NCBI GenBank assembly: GCA_030762895.1
Contig: CM061065.1
Coordinates: 71,098,200-71,162,199 of the forward strand
Origin: Sophora flavescens
Taxonomy: Eukaryota; Streptophyta; Magnoliopsida; Fabales; Fabaceae
Direction of reading: 5' to 3'
DNA: 64,000 bases
In this document: piece by piece, positions 43,632-55,287 of the stretch
Numbering within the stretch: position 1 is the first letter of the stretch
Layout of the letters: the number at the start of each line of letters is the position of its first letter
The notes under the pieces: model-generated
Seen by the model: the letters and a program-made list of their open reading frames with translations, nothing else
What the model was told of the DNA's origin: nothing
Databases searched by the model: none
Position numbers and translations under genes: made by a program

Positions 43632-44987
43632 GCAAGTGTACCGAGTTGTTGCAAGTAATAAAACGGTAAGAACCGGATATCGTCCTCAGGGATCGTGGAC
43701 AAGTACCACTTCGCAAATTGAACTACTATCTAGGCGATCAAGTTTGGAATGAAGGTAGCTCTAATATCTAACGAAACAAACAAGAATAAAAATGTTTTTG
43801 TTCTTTTAGGTATTTTATCAAACACTTAATAGGCAAACAGAAATGTGAACAACAAATGGATAGAATTGTTAGGGTTAGACTATGCTAATCCTCCCTTGGT
43901 GCTATGAAATGGTAAATAACACAATTCCTAATTTAATTATGACAATCAAATCTTCTTCAATTACTCAAACCCTAATGTCTTAGGTGGAATTAGCCTAAAA
44001 TCCCAAATTAAACCCTAATGTCTTAGGTGGATTAACATGAGAAATTGCATTAAGAATCAAGATTCATAGATTGCAAGCATCCCAAGACCTATGTCTAGGT
44101 TCATGAACTACTTGGCATTTGATTCATGAGCATGTCTTAACATCAATCTTTCAATTGTCTATCAAAGCAACTAATCATTCTTAGGATGATCAAACCAAGG
44201 AAAGCATTAAGCATGGAATCAAACACTCATAAAGAAATAGGAAATTATATTACTACCACATCATATTACAACCAAGTTCAAAGAAGCAATCATCTAACCC
44301 CAACAAGGGGGAGTTTAGCTACACATATTCAAAGAGAAAAACAAAGAGAAAAGATACAGAGATGAAGGAAGGAAGGAACTCCATGGAATGTTGCCCGGTA
44401 AAAGCCACAGTTGCAGAGTGTGTGTTTTTAGGGTTCTTGGTCGCCTCCTAGCTTTCTGCCCCTTCAATTTTGCCCTAAAACAGCTTATAAACAGGGGTTC
44501 TGAGTTTCGCGCGCTCGCGGGGCGAGACCTGGCTCGCGAGGCAAATGTTAAAAATCTGATCTTCAGAGATTGGTTCTCTCGCGAGGCGAGAAGGTAGCTC
44601 GTGAGGCGAGGCAGAAAGTGTGAAGTTTCTGGCACAGTCAGGCCTTCAGGCTCGCGAGGCGAGATGTTGATTCGCGAGGCGAGACAGAAGAGCCTGACTG
44701 TTGCTGTTCAGGCTGGCTTCGGGCTCGCGAGGCGAGAACCAGTCTCGCGAGGTGAAGCCTCCAGAATTCTGCTTGGCTCAACTTCTTCTCTTTTCAGGCT
44801 CTATCTTCATCCAAGCTTCATCATGGCCAAATTCTTGGGCAATTAATCATAAATTCCTGTAAAACAACACACAACCACCTTATCCGTTCCAAAGGAGAAA
44901 CTAACCAAAATCAAACTAAAATGGCCTAACTATATGCAAATGCATGCAGGAATGTACATGGAAAATGAGGTGAAATCACACTCATCA
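43632..44987 (-). repeat. I4 3' LTR, outer end truncated
   Basis: It matches 52266-53630. The outer end starts GCAAGTGTACC, where the other LTR reads TGACACGAACTCGGCAAGTG. Palindromic units are at 44505-44760, and a TATA-like box on the minus strand (TTTATAAG) lies near 44490. Confidence 0.92.
44505..44760 (-). repeat. I4 LTR array of bipartite TCGCCTCGCGAG units
   Basis: Four pairs start near 44508, 44577, 44650 and 44724, a pitch of about 70 bases. In the element's sense orientation they read CTCGCCTCGCGAG, about 8-10 bases, CTCGCCTCGCGAG. The right LTR has the same array at 53146-53400. The motif is the one in I2, although the LTR start is like I3. Confidence 0.88.
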
Positions 44988-46608
44988 AATCACCCCAAGC
45001 TTAAGACTTTGCTTGTCCTCAAGTAAAAACCAAGGCCAGAAGATGAAAACAAACAGAGTAATGATAGTGAACTAAGAACCCGAGTAAATGATCCAAGTAA
45101 TAGGCATTTCAAATAATTCAGCAAGAGACAATCAATTCAAGTCCAATTAGAAGCTTAAGTTCCCTAGACTCATATTCTCACTGATTCGGGCACTCTTGCT
45201 CACTTGAGAATCACCCCAAGCTTGTTCATTTGCTTGGCTCTCTTTCTCACCTCACTCAAATGTTTAAGGATATATGACAATTCACTCCATTTTCCTCAAG
45301 GAATGATTTCTACCATAGGCTTGACTATCAACCAAATCTCTACTTTATTAATGAAAACATCTAAGAATCAAGAGGTCTTTTGTTTTGGTTGTAACGGGGC
45401 CATGGGATTTATCGTTAGGTGGGGAAATCAAGAAAAGGACATTTCAAAAGGCTACATAAAACATCAAGCATTACAAATCATGACACCTTCTAAAATACCC
45501 TTTTGGGTTTCGATTTACTTTTGCCACCTTTCTTTGTTTCATTTTGTTTTATTTCTCATTCCTTTTTGTCATCCCCTTCTCTATTTTTATTTCTCTTTCT
45601 TTTATTTTTCTTTTATTTGGAGAAGGGAAGATTTTTCAGCTCAAGAGAAATATTTTTCTGATTTTCTCATCCCATACTTTTTCCACTACCTTTTTACCCT
45701 TTTGTTGTAATACTTTAAAAGGTGCCCTATCAAGCATGTTCATCAAAGTAATTCAAGGTACCAAGAAAAGCATTTTATTCTTTCAAGCTCAAAATTGGGC
45801 AACTAAGGGTGTAGCATTTATTCATTCAAAGCTCAGAAGGCCGGAAAAATACCTAATGCCTCAATCATTTTCAAAAAATGTTTTCAAAAAATGTTTAAGG
45901 TTCAAAAAGGTTTCAAGTCAAGTTCTAGAGAAATACAATCCAAGAGGAATAACACTCTAACACAAAGAATGGGGTAGATTTAGTGAGTACCCCTTAATGG
46001 CTCAAAAGCTCACATTTAGCAGTTCAGAAATCAGTGAAAACACAAATCTATAGAAACACATGCTAATTATCAACTATCCAAGATCATCTCAAGAATTTTG
46101 TATTTGAAGCCTTATCACAAGGATAATAAAAAAATAGGGTTCAAAAATTCACTATCACAAATAAATTGGCACTTAGTTCTCACAATCAGATGCTCAATCT
46201 AAGCGGGGGTAACCGAATCATGCGACCATGCAAAACTATGCCTACATGAATGCAATATGAACAATGCAAAAATTCAAAAATTTACAAAAGTACCCATACC
46301 CCAAGCTTAAAGACTTACATTGTCCCCAATGTAAATAATTAAGTCAGAGAGGGGAGAAAAAAATTGTAACGACTCACCGAGGTAGTAGCGGGCTGGTTCA
46401 CATGCTTTCTGGCTTTGTTTCTCCCTGCCCCTTTTTGTTTTTCCTTCCTTCTTGCCCTGAAAATACTTAGCAAACCCATTAACAAATCTCTTGATCTTCT
46501 CAAATTATTCAAGAGATGAAAATCAAAAACAAATGAGAAAGGTAAAAGAAAACTTGGGTTGCCTCCCAATAAGAGCTTCTTTAATGTCACTAGCTTGACG
46601 GGTGATTT
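44988..46608 (-). other. I4 3' noncoding region with two polypurine-like motifs
   Basis: On the minus strand GGGGACAATGTAAG with TTTAAGCTTGGGGTATGG lies at 46330-46295, and GAGGACAAGCAAAG then TCTTAAGCTTGGGGTG lies at 45022-44990 next to the 3' LTR. The second is the likely polypurine tract. A C/T-rich stretch (plus strand, 45530-45680) is low complexity. No gene is seen. Confidence 0.7.
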
Positions 46609-47717
46609 CTAAGATGGTGCCTTAAGAGGGACGGAGACTGCTTGACGATCAAAATCTCCTCCAAGGTAGTGCTTGAGCCTTTGCCCATTAACTGTAAAAG
46701 TATCTCCGGATGATGGGTCTTCCAATTCAACTACACCAAATGGAGAAACTGACTTGACATAGAATGGACCCGACCATCTTGATATCAGCTTGCCTGGAAA
46801 CAGCTTGAGACATGAATTAAAGAGCAAAACTGATTGGCCTTCTTCAAAATGCTTTGGAAGGATGTACTTATCATGCCAAAATTTTGTTCTTTCCTTGTAG
46901 ATCCTTGCACTCTCATAAGTCAAGAGTCGGAATTCATCCAATTCATTCAATCGCTGTGATCTCTTATCCATGGCCAGCCTTGTATCAAAGTTCAGGGCCT
47001 TCACTGCCCAAAAAGCACAATGTTGGAGCTCTACCGGAAGGTAACATGATTTTCCAAACACTAATTGGTAAGGTGACATACCAATAGGTGTTTTATATGC
47101 AGTCTGATAGGCCCAAAGTGCATCATCTAGTTTCTTTGCCCAATCCTTCCTAGCATTGTTCACAGTTTTCTCCAAAATCCTCTTCAATTCCCGATTGGAC
47201 AATTTCACTTGCCCACCTGGTTTGAGGGTGGTATGGTGTGGCAACTTTATGGTTGACCCCAAACTTGGCAAGCACTCGCATTAACCTATTTGTTGCAAAA
47301 ATGAGTACCCCCATCATTAATAATAGTTCTAGGGGTTCCAAATCGGGTGAAGATGTTCTTCCTCACAAAATTAATCACCGCTTTTGCATCATCCTTCACA
47401 GTTGGGACAGCATCTACCCATTTGCTCACATAGTCCACCGCAACAAGAATATATTTGTTGTTGTATGATGATGGGAAAGGACCCATGAAGTCGATCCCCC
47501 ACACGTCAAAGAGCTCCACCTCTAAAATACCCTTCAAGGGCATCTCATTTCGCTTGGATATACTTCCGGTTCTTTGACATTTATCACACTTCATCACCCA
47601 AGCTCTGGAGTCTTTGAAAATGGTGGGCCAAAATAACCCGCTTTGCAAGATCTTCATGGCGGTTCTCTCACCACCAAAGTGTCCTCCATACGGTGAGTTG
47701 TGGCAATGAGTCAACAC
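46609..47717 (-). pseudogene. I4 integrase
   Basis: The first part (47717-47286) is in frame with the upstream pol. It has the HHCC finger (HCHNSPYGGHFGG, CDKCQRTGSI), then WGIDFMGPF and NDGGTHF with the first two catalytic acids. A TAG at about 47288 and a shift near 47225 separate it from the C-terminal part (47271-46609), which has the catalytic Glu region (RELKRILEKT), YQLVFGKSCYLPVELQH and FTVNGQRLKHYLGG. It catalyses strand transfer of the element's DNA and is inactive here because of the shift. Confidence 0.88.
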
Positions 47718-47831
47718 CCCATCAATCTCTTCCTCCGGAATGCATCTTCTCAGAATTCCATCCGAACCTCTTTTGAAAAGGTAAGGCTCATCCCATACAT
47801 AGTATTTCGCATCATGGATGAGCTTCTTCCT

Positions 47832-50279
47832 TTATTGTGCATTGAAGTCCTTCGGAATTTTGTTGGCGGCCTTATAATTTGCAATGTCTGCAAACCAAGG
47901 TGCCACTTGTACCATAAACATCTTTTCATCTGGGAATTCCTCTTGAATTGGCAACTCAGCTTTTACTTGAACATCTGCTTGTGGAAGCCTAGACAAATGG
48001 TCGGCTACCACATTCTCCACTCCTCTCTTGTCCTTTATATCCAAATCAAACTCTTGGAGCAGTAGTATCCACCTAATGAGCCTTGGCTTGGCATCCTGTT
48101 TAGTCATAAGATACTTCAAAGCAGAATGATCAGTGTAGACAGTAGTTTTAGAGCCAATCAAGTAGGATCTAAATTTATCAAACGCAAACACCACAGCAAG
48201 CAATTCTTTTTCAGTCGTGGTATAGTTCAATTGAGCATCATTCAGCACACGACTGGCATAGTAAATGACACGCAACACTTTATTTTTTCTTTGGCCCAAA
48301 ATGGCTCCCACCGCATAGTCGCTTGCATCACACATTAACTCAAATGATAAACTCAAATCTGGAGGTGCAATGACCGGTGCGGTGGTGAGTTTTTCTTTCA
48401 AAAGTTGGAAGGCATGCATGCAATCATCATCAAATACAAAAGGAGTATCAACTACCAAGAGCTTGCATAAGGGTTTCACAATCTTTGAAAAATCTTTTAT
48501 AAATCTCCTATAGAAACCCGCATGCCCTAGGAAGCTTCTAACACCTTTCACATTTATGGGAGGGGGAAGTTTTTCAATCACTTCAATTTTTGCTTTATCA
48601 ACTTCCATCCCCCGTGATGAAATTTTATGACCAAGAACTATACCTTCTCTAACCATGAAATGACATTTTTCCCAATTTAAAACAAGGTTAGTTTCTTGGC
48701 ATCTTTTTAGAACACATGCAAGATTATTCAGACAATTATCAAAAGAATTACCAAACACAGAAAAATCATCCATAAATACTTCAATGAATTTTTCAGTCAT
48801 GTCAGAGAATATGGAAAGCATGCACCTTTGAAAAGTGGCGGGTGCATTACACAACCCGAATGGCATCCTCCGGTATGCATAGACGCCATAGGGACAAGTG
48901 AAAGCGGTCTTCTCTTGGTCCTTTGGGTCAACCACAATCTGGTTATACCCTGAGTATCCATCAAGGAAGCAATAAAAAGCATGGCCCGCCATCCTCTCTA
49001 ACATCTGATCAATGAAGGGCGAGGGAAAATGATCTTTTCTGGTGGCCTCATTCAGTCTTCTGTAATCAATACATACTCTCCATCCAGAAACGGTCCTTGA
49101 GGGGATAAGTTCATTTTTTTCATTTGCAACCACCGTCATCCCCCCTTTCTTAGGGACAACTTGGACCGGACTCACCCAAGGACTATCGGAGATTGGATAA
49201 ATTATCCCCTCATCCAGAAGCTTCACAACCTCCTTCCTTACCACTTCCTTCATGTTTGGGTTGAGTCTTCTTTGGGGTTGTCTGACCGGTTTGAAGTTTT
49301 CCTCCAAAAGGATTTTGTGCATACAGAATGAGGGACTTATCCCCTTCAAGTCGGACATAGACCACCCAATTGCAGATTTGTGCTCCCTGAGCACCCTTAA
49401 CAGTTTCTCTTCCTCTAAAGAGTTCAATTCACTACTAATGATAACCGGGAATGAAGAATTTATCCCAAGGAAAGCATAACGGAGATGGGATGGAAGTTCT
49501 TTCAACTCTAGCACAGATGGTTCACCCTTGTCTTCAATCCGCACATCTTCCACAACTTTGTCTTCAACATTATTCACCACCAGACAAGCCTCAAGGGATT
49601 TAACCATGAAATCAACTTCTTCCGCACATACCTCTCCTTCTACATCCTCCACCATAAGAGCCGCTTCCAATGAATCTTCAAAAGTTTGTTGCACACTCTT
49701 GTCAGTAAATGAATCAACAAGGTCCACACTCATACACGTTTCTTTGTCGCTTGGATGCCTCATTGCTTCAAAAACATTAAAGGTGACCTTTTCATCTTGG
49801 ACTCTAAGAACCAATTCCCCTTGATTCACATCGATCAAAGCTCTACCCGTGGCTAGGAATGGTCTTCCAAGAATCAACGAAGTCTCACTATCCTCCGCTA
49901 TATCCAACACCACAAAATCTGCCGGAAAGATGAATTTGTCTACTTTAACCAATAAATCCTCCACTACACCATAAGGATATGTAATGGATCGATCCGACAA
50001 TTGGAGAGAAATCCCGGTTGGCTTGACTTCACCAATTCCCAGCTTCTTGAAAATGGAGAAAGGCATAAGGTTGATACTTGCACCGAGATCACACAAGGCT
50101 CTTCCAATATTCAAATGACCAATTGTACATGGGATAGTAAAGCTACCTGGATCCTTCATCTTTACCGGTAACTTCCTTTGGAGTATGGCACTGCATTCTT
50201 CAGTGAGCATGACCGTCTCCTCCTTCCACCTCCTCTTGTTAGTAAGAATCTCCTTCATAAACTTGGCATAGGAAGGCAT
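47832..50279 (-). pseudogene. I4 protease, reverse transcriptase and RNase H
   Basis: An 815-codon uninterrupted frame. Protease: IPCTIGHLNIGRALCDLGAS with an intact DLG, then LILGRPFLATGRALIDV. RT: FCMHKILLEENFKPVRQPQR, WRVCIDYRRLNEATRKDHF, catalytic VFMDDFSVFG, MPFGLCNAPATFQRCM. RNase H: MCDASDYAVGAILGQ, TEKELLAVVFAFDKFRSYL, VYTDHSALKYL. It is bounded by TAA codons at 50280-50282 (from gag) and at about 47832 (before integrase), both of the form CAATAA. Apart from these two nonsense changes the region looks functional. Confidence 0.92.
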
Positions 50280-52127
50280 TTATTGAAGAGCTTCGGCAAA
50301 AGGGATGTTAATCTGTAACTTTTTAAACACATCCAAGAACTTGGAGAATTGTTGATCCTTTGCCTCCTTCTTCAACCTTTGAGGATAGGGTATCTTGAAA
50401 TACGGTGGCAACTCCTTAGGATTGTCAACTTCTTCAAGAATTTGCCTTCTAGTCTTCTTTCTTGCAAATTCTTCATCCACCAAATTTTCTCTCTGTGGTT
50501 TTTCAGCTTCAACAACAATGGGACTAGAGGTAGTGGCTTGGGAAGTCTCGGGTTCTTCATTGGTTACATCTTCAACAGACACTTCATCAACTTCCTTACC
50601 TACTATCTTTTCTTCTCTCTCTTTTTCAGGTGGAACTAACACTCTCCCACTTCTTATAGTAATTGCCTTGCAATCCTCCCTTGGATTCTTCTCGGTATCT
50701 CCCGGCAATTGTCCTTGAGGTCTCTCCATCATTTGCTTTGCCAATTGGCCTATTTGGTGTTCAAGATTCTTGATGGAGGCATTTTGATTCTTCATGTTAT
50801 CTTGAGTTGCTTGCATGAATTGGGCTAGAATATTCTCCAACTTGCTTGAACTCTCTTGAGGTGGCTTTGCTTGAGAACTTGAGCCTTGCCCTTGTCTCCA
50901 ACCAAAGTTAGGATGGCTACGCCACCCCGGATTGTAGGTGTTAGAGTAGGGATCATTCTTAGGCCCTTGGTTCCCCAAGTAGTTCACTTCTTCTTGCCCA
51001 GAACTTCCAACCACATTAATCTCACAATTGTCATTTGCATGGTTACCTCCACAGAAATCACATACTGAGGCAGCTTGAACTTGGACAACTTGTAACTGAG
51101 AATTCTGCAGTTGAACGGACCCCAATTGCTTGGTAAGAATGGCCATTTGCACCTTAAGAGCACCAATTTCATTAAGCTCCAAAACACCTCTCTTGACCAA
51201 TGATAGAGAACTAGGCATTTGATAATCATTATTAGCCATAGTTTCAATCAAGTCCTTTGCCTCTTCGAGTGGCTTTTGGCTCAATGATCCACCTGCAACC
51301 GCTTCAATCATACTTCTGGAATTTCGGTTGAGCCCATTGACAAAGGTTGCCACTTGCTGCCATGTTTCTAACTCATGATTTGGACAAGCTGTGAGCAAAG
51401 ACTTGAACCTCTCCCATGCTTCATAAAGTGATTCACCATCCCTTTGTGCAAAGGCATTAATCTCGGATCTCAACTTGATCATTCTTGACGGAGGGAAGAA
51501 GCGAGATAAGAACTTGCTCACCAAATCATTCCAAGTGATGATGCTTCCATGAGGATGGGATTGAAGCCATGACTTAGCTCTATCCCTCAAAGAGAAAGGG
51601 AGGAGCCTTAAACGAATGGCCTCATCGGAAGCTCCATTTAGATTGATGGTGTCACACAATTCAATGAATGTGCCAATGTGAGCATGAGGGTCTTCACTCT
51701 CCAAACCTCCAAACGGATTTTGCTACACAAGATTGAGAGGTGATGCCTTGATTTCAAAATTGTTGCAAGCCACTGTTGGTCTAACGATTGGAGTTCCACA
51801 TCTATCGACTCTAGGGGAAGTATAATCCCCCATTGTCCTCCTTGGTGCATTGTCTTCATCCATGGTGACAGTTGCTACTTCAACTAGCAGTTCTTGCCCC
51901 CTTGGTAACTCAACTTGTGGCTCTTGTATACTAGAAGATGCTCTTTCTCTGTTTTTCCTTCCTTTGGCTTCCTTTATATTCTGTCTACAAAACCTCTCGA
52001 TCTCAGGGTCAAATTGAAGTTCACCTGGGTCGATTGTACCTCGCATACAAGGAACAAATAGAGCAGAACAGAAAAACAGAAAAACAACAGTAGAATAGCA
52101 ACGAAACAACACGTACAAGCTAAGCAA
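50280..52127 (-). pseudogene. I4 gag
   Basis: The likely start is MRGTIDPGELQFDPEIER at about 52046, close to the O1 gag start. One TAG (about 51722) lies between NLV and QNPFGG. The capsid core follows with LRLLPFSLRDRAKSWLQSHP, WNDLVSKFLSRFFPPSRM and ESLYEAWERFKSLLTACPNH. The zinc knuckle is CDFCGGNHANDNC (C-x2-C-x3-H-x4-C). The rest is a Gln/Asn-rich linker with IKNLEHQIGQLAKQM and the IPYPQRLKKEAKDQQF bridge to protease. It is in frame with pol across a TAA at 50280-50282. Confidence 0.9.
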
Positions 52128-52242
52128 CTAATGGACAATTATGTAGCTTCAACGAAAACAGAAAAGAAACAAAAAATAAAAAACAATGAAAAATGCCTAA
52201 ATTAGGAGTCCCCTTTGGTACTCGTGATATTGGCACACCGAT

Positions 52243-52259
52243 CCCCGGCAACGGCGCCA
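52243..52259 (-). promoter_or_regulatory. I4 primer-binding site (tRNA-Asp)
   Basis: On the minus strand TGGCGCCGTTGCCGGGG lies six bases from the 5' LTR end (52266). This places the 5' LTR at 52266-53630. Confidence 0.9.
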
Positions 52260-52265
52260 AAAACT

Positions 52266-53630
52266 TGACACGAACTCGGCAAGTGTACCGGGTCGTTGCA
52301 AATAATAAAACGGTAAGAATCGGATATCGTCCTCAGGGATCGTGGACAAGTACCACTTCGCAAATTGAACTACTATCTAGGCGATCAAGTTTGGAATGAA
52401 GGTAGTTCTAACATCTAACGAAACAAACAAGAATAAAAATGTTTTTGTTCTTTTAGGTATTTTATCAAATACTTAATAGGCAAACAGAAATGTGAACAAC
52501 AAATAGATAGAATTGTTAGGGTTAGACTATGCTAATCCTCCCTTGGTGCTATAAAATGGTAAATAAAACAATTCCTAATTTAATTATGACAATCAAATCT
52601 TCTTCAAATACTCAAACCCTAATGTCTTAGGTGGAATGAGCCTAAAATCCCAAATTAAACCCTAATGTCTTAGGTGGATTAACATGAGAAATCGCATTAA
52701 GAATCAAGATTCATAGATTGCAAGCACCCCAAGACCTATGTCTAGGTTCATGAACTACTTGGCATTTGATTCATGAGCATGCCTTAACATCAATCTTTCA
52801 ATTGTCTATCAAAGAAACTAATCATTCCTAGGATGATCAAACCAAGGAAAGCATTAACCATGGAATCAAACACTCATAAAGAATTAGGAAATTATATTAC
52901 TACCACATCATATTACAACCAAGTTCAAAGAAGCAATCATCTAACCCCAACAAAGGGGAGTTTAGTTACACATATTCAAAGAGAAAAACAAAGAGAAAAG
53001 ATACAGAGATGAAGGAAGGAAGCAACTTCATGGAATGTTTCCCAGCAAAAGCCACAGCTGCAGAGTGTGTGTTTTTAGGGTTCTTGGCCACCTCCTTTCT
53101 TCCCCTTCAATTCTGCCCTAAAACAGCTTATAAACAGGGGTTGAGTTTCGCGCTCTCGCGGGGCGAGACCTGGCTCGCGAGGCGAATGTTAAAAATCTGA
53201 TCTTCAGAGATTGGTTCTCTCACGAGGCGAGAAGGTATCTCGAGAGGCGTGGCAGAAAGGGTGAAGTTTCTGGCACAGTCATGCCTTCAGGCTCGCGAGG
53301 CGAGATGTTGATTCGCGAGGAGAGACAGAAGGGCCTGACTGTTGCTGTTCAAGCTGGCTTCAGGCTCGCGAGGCGAGATCCAGTCTCGCGAGGCGAAGCC
53401 TCCAGAATTCTGCTTGGCTCAACTTCTTCTCTTTTCAGGCTCTATCTTCATCCAAGCTTCATCATGGCCAAATTCTTGGGCAATTAATCAAAAATTTCTG
53501 CAAAACAACACACACAACCACCTTATCAGTTCCAAAGGAGAAACTAACCAAAATCAAACTAAAATGGCCTAACTATATGCAAATGCATGCAGGAATGTAC
53601 ATGGAAAATGAGGTGAAATCACACTCATCA
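52266..53630 (-). repeat. I4 5' LTR
   Basis: TGATGAGTGTGATTTCACC (from 53630) to CGTGTCA (52266), 1365 bp. It carries the TCGCCTCGCGAG array (53146-53400) and a TATA-like TTTATAAG near 53131, both on the minus strand. The plus-strand neighbour at 53631 is viral sequence (ATTGTATAAG). Confidence 0.92.
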
Positions 53631-54649
53631 ATTGTATAAGAAATAAAGAAGAAGTCCTATTAAAAGGGACTAATGAAATAATATTAATGATCTTGACTGA
53701 TGAAAGATTTAAACAGTTAAACTTTTTAGAAACTAAGAACTTTGTAACATTTAAAACATCTGGAAATGTACAAAAGTTTTTAGTAGGAATTAAAGATGAA
53801 GACTGGATTAGATTTGGAAGAATGGTTGACACCAGCTCAGACTATGTTAAATTAATAATGACACTAATACATCAAGAATTTTTAGGATATAATCTAATGG
53901 AACAAAGAGAAAAGACAAACAAAACTCTACTTGAAAATGCTAAATCACATTTAAATAGAATGCAGATTTGTGATATGTGCCAGATTGAAAGTTTCATCTG
54001 CGAATATCAAAAATACTATTATCAATTGGATGAAGAAACTAAGGAAATATATAAATATATCTTTAAAGATAAATTACCATATCCACTTAATTCGAAGATT
54101 AATAGATTATGGGAATTAAGACCAGAAGAAACCGCAAATACTTCAGGAGGAGTTATTAAACTCTTATACCAAGAGTTAAGAGAACAGTGTCTGAATAGAG
54201 AAACAATTAGACAATTAAATAGAGGAAGTACTGTCATTTGTTGTGATATCCCAGAAATAGAAAAACCAGGGAAATATGGTTGTGATAAAACAATAAGAAA
54301 AAGAAAAAATTATAAGAAATCAAACTTACGAAAAACCTATCCTAGAAAAAAGAATTATTATAAAAATAATAAAAAGAAATATTTTAGGAGAAATAAATCA
54401 ACACCAAGAAAATACTGCCCGAAGGGGAAAAAGAAATGTGTTTGTTGGATATGTAATGTCGAAGGACATTATGCCAATGAATGCCCTCAAAGAAAGGAAA
54501 AAGATTTTAAAGAAAAATCAAAATTAATAAAACAAGTTTTCCAGATATATGAACTGGAACCACTAGAAGAAGAACTCAGTGATTCAGAGATAAGTATATA
54601 TGAATACTCAGAAGATGAATTATCTTTAGAAGAAAGAGAATCCGAATAA
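53631..54649 (+). pseudogene. Viral coat protein gene, right part
   Basis: The frame is open from the junction to the stop at 54649. It includes the capsid core, a strongly basic Lys/Arg/Asn-rich region (about 54290-54430), a canonical zinc finger CWICNVEGHYANEC (C-x2-C-x4-H-x4-C) and an acidic Ser/Glu-rich tail, the order known for caulimovirid coat proteins. The finger packages viral RNA or DNA. It lacks the N-terminal acidic part, which lies left of I4. The first 321 bases duplicate 43311-43631. By itself it could only yield an N-truncated protein. Confidence 0.88.
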
Positions 54650-54665
54650 TACATATATAAAAATA

Positions 54666-55286
54666 TTGATAGAAAAAGGTAATAAAGAAACAGAAGCCTA
54701 TATAGATACTGGAGCAAGTCTTTGCCTTGCAACAGAAGCCCTTATAGATAATTGGGAAAGACTAGAAAAGCCATTAAAAATACAAATTGCAGATGGATCA
54801 ATACATCCTCTGTATTGGATAGCAAAAAGAATTACTTTGGTAATACAAGAAAAGATATTTATTGTACCAACAATATATAAACAAGAAACTGGAATAGATA
54901 TAATTATTGGAAATAATTTCTTAAGACTTTATGGACCATTTTGCCAACATCTGAAATATATCACTCTGAAAACACCATATATTTATCAAAAAAAAAAACG
55001 CGAAATCATAAAAATTCCAATTATTCATTTTTCTGCTTGTACTTATTCATCAAAGTTTCAACAGCTGAAACGTGGTGAGATTATTAGCTTAATTTGCACA
55101 AAAATTCGCCATGCACTAATAAATTTAGAACCAAATAGAATAATTCCAGCTCATATAGAAGAACTTTTAGACAAGGTTTGTAGTGAAAACCCTTTAGATC
55201 CAAAAATAAACAAAAATACGGAATTAGTCGAACTAAAATTAAAAGACCCTACAAAGGAAGTAAAATGTAAACCAATGATTTATTGA
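54666..55286 (+). pseudogene. Viral aspartic protease and start of pol
   Basis: It lies 16 bases after the coat protein stop. The retropepsin active site is EAYIDTGASLCLA (DTG intact), with a glycine-rich IDIIIGNNF matching the second conserved block. The frame continues into the linker before RT and ends with TGA at 55284-55286. There the RT frame starts in another phase and a piece of the RT N-terminus is missing. The protease part itself is undamaged. Confidence 0.85.
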
Positions 55287-55287
55287 A

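Larger units (their letters stand above)
43632..53630 (-). mobile_element. I4: Athila-like Ty3 element inserted in the viral coat protein gene
   Basis: On the minus strand: 5' LTR 53630-52266, tRNA-Asp primer site, gag, protease, RT, RNase H, integrase, noncoding tail, 3' LTR 44987-43632. LTR starts TGATGAGTG and ends GTGTCA. The outer end of the 3' LTR has lost about 12 bases. The gag-pol frame is continuous except for four stops and one shift in integrase, so it is the best-preserved retrotransposon here. The LTRs are very similar. The LTR start resembles I3's, while the palindromic units resemble I2's. No 5-bp target duplication is present. Confidence 0.92.

Noticed and set aside
44388..44846. 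Short Arg/Glu-rich frames
   Set aside because: They translate the palindromic array of the I4 LTR, and the same frames recur in the other LTR.
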